From positions 1-64,000 of the forward strand of contig JBCCGL010000017.1 of the NCBI GenBank assembly GCA_039029275.1: 64,000 bases of DNA, read 5' to 3'. The number at the start of each line of letters is the position of its first letter. The first letter of the stretch is position 1. The position numbers and the translations under genes are program-made. A model generated the notes under the pieces. That model did no database searches. It was given only the letters and a program-made list of their open reading frames with translations, and was not told where the DNA came from. This DNA comes from JBCCGL01 sp039029275 (GTDB lineage Bacteria; Pseudomonadota; Gammaproteobacteria; JBCCGL01). Of the stretch, positions 63,735-64,000 are shown piece by piece.

Positions 63735-64000
63735 TTAAGCGACCTGTGCATGTGACTTTCGTGTGAGCAATTGTCGGGTGACAGACGGCAGGGCTATGGC
63801 GAGCGCCAGCAAGTCCGCTTCCCAACTTGGCGCAATCATCACAATGCCAGACAGCGCAAGTAACCAGCGCTCCCAGGATGACATTGGGACGAGAAAGTAT
63901 CCCACCACTGAAGCTGATAGAAATATCACGCCAACAATGCAGCTTGTGGCGGCGTAGGAGAACGTGAGGAAGTCGAAACCCGCACTCGATACAATCAACA
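63735..64000 (-). CDS. C-terminal part of a TRAP transporter membrane subunit (partial)
   Basis: About 88 residues run from the window edge to a stop at 63735. They contain three hydrophobic helices and end WERWLLALSGIVMIAPSWEADLLALAIALP, the usual C-terminus of fused 4TM-12TM (TAXI-type) TRAP permeases. The apparent start near 63998 is probably internal, so the gene continues beyond the window. It is transcribed toward the dadA-like gene, 34 nt away. Confidence 0.6.
   Translation of the reverse strand, partial: LIVSSAGFDFLTFSYAATSCIVGVIFLSASVVGYFLVPMSSWERWLLALSGIVMIAPSWEADLLALAIALPSVTRQLLTRKSHAQVA

Noticed and set aside
1..64000. CRISPR arrays, insertion sequences, prophage or integrase next to the tRNA
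   Set aside because: No repeat-spacer pattern, transposase, integrase or duplicated tRNA end was found in the window.

Overview
The window looks like chromosome of a free-living, probably marine proteobacterium. A gammaproteobacterium is my best guess, because phoB-phoR is followed by pstSCAB-phoU and the gene content is rich in methylated-osmolyte and one-carbon functions. An alphaproteobacterium cannot be excluded from sequence reading alone. No phage, insertion sequence, CRISPR array or rRNA was seen. The only tRNA is a tRNA-Arg(TCG) at the left edge.

Layout. 0.1-2.1 kb: tRNA-Arg, then a cupin DMSP-lyase-like gene and a class III CoA-transferase in tandem. 2.2-11.1 kb (minus strand): a complete branched-chain-amino-acid-type ABC transporter (binding protein, two ATPases, two permeases) followed by a sigma-54-type response regulator and its sensor kinase. 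11.9-17.3 kb: a two-gene NAD-dependent formate dehydrogenase and folD. 17.7-29.0 kb: a nitrogen/methylamine block with two Amt-type transporters, each followed by a small one-TM protein, two type III-like glutamine synthetases (candidate gamma-glutamylmethylamide synthetases), glxBCD/mgsABC-type glutamate-synthase modules, an XRE-cupin regulator and a GlxA-type AraC regulator. 29.0-30.0 kb: a TauD-family dioxygenase. 30.3-35.6 kb: an ECF sigma / anti-sigma operon followed by thioredoxin-fold proteins for the cell envelope. 35.7-47.3 kb: a catabolic block (3-hydroxyisobutyrate-dehydrogenase-like enzyme, sulfatase, MetR-like LysR regulator, class III aminotransferase, two MttB-superfamily methyltransferases, SRPBCC protein, maleate-isomerase-like protein, dimethylglycine-dehydrogenase-like flavoenzyme). 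47.4-57.4 kb (minus): copper chaperone PCu(A)C and the phosphate regulon (pit, DUF47, phoU, pstBACS, phoR, phoB). 57.5-64 kb: a homocysteine S-methyltransferase under a SAM-I riboswitch, a lipid-A/ornithine-lipid-type hydroxylase, a SAM methyltransferase, a cNMP-domain Ser/Thr kinase, a DadA-type dehydrogenase and the end of a TRAP transporter gene.

How it fits together. The recurring theme is methyl and one-carbon flow: DMSP cleavage, formate oxidation, folate C1 interconversion, methylamine-type assimilation through gamma-glutamylmethylamide / N-methylglutamate chemistry, MttB- and GcvT-type demethylation, and methyl transfer to homocysteine. Regulatory signals that can be read directly include a riboswitch with promoter and an RBS-sequestering hairpin, a shared operator-promoter module in front of the second amt and glxB, an ECF promoter abutting its own sigma gene, a MetR-type palindrome between a LysR gene and the MttB operon, and CGCTAAY direct repeats at phoB and pstS. 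The least explained parts are the MttB operon, which has no corrinoid protein nearby, the Amt-linked small membrane proteins, and the ECF-controlled periplasmic DUF255 protein.
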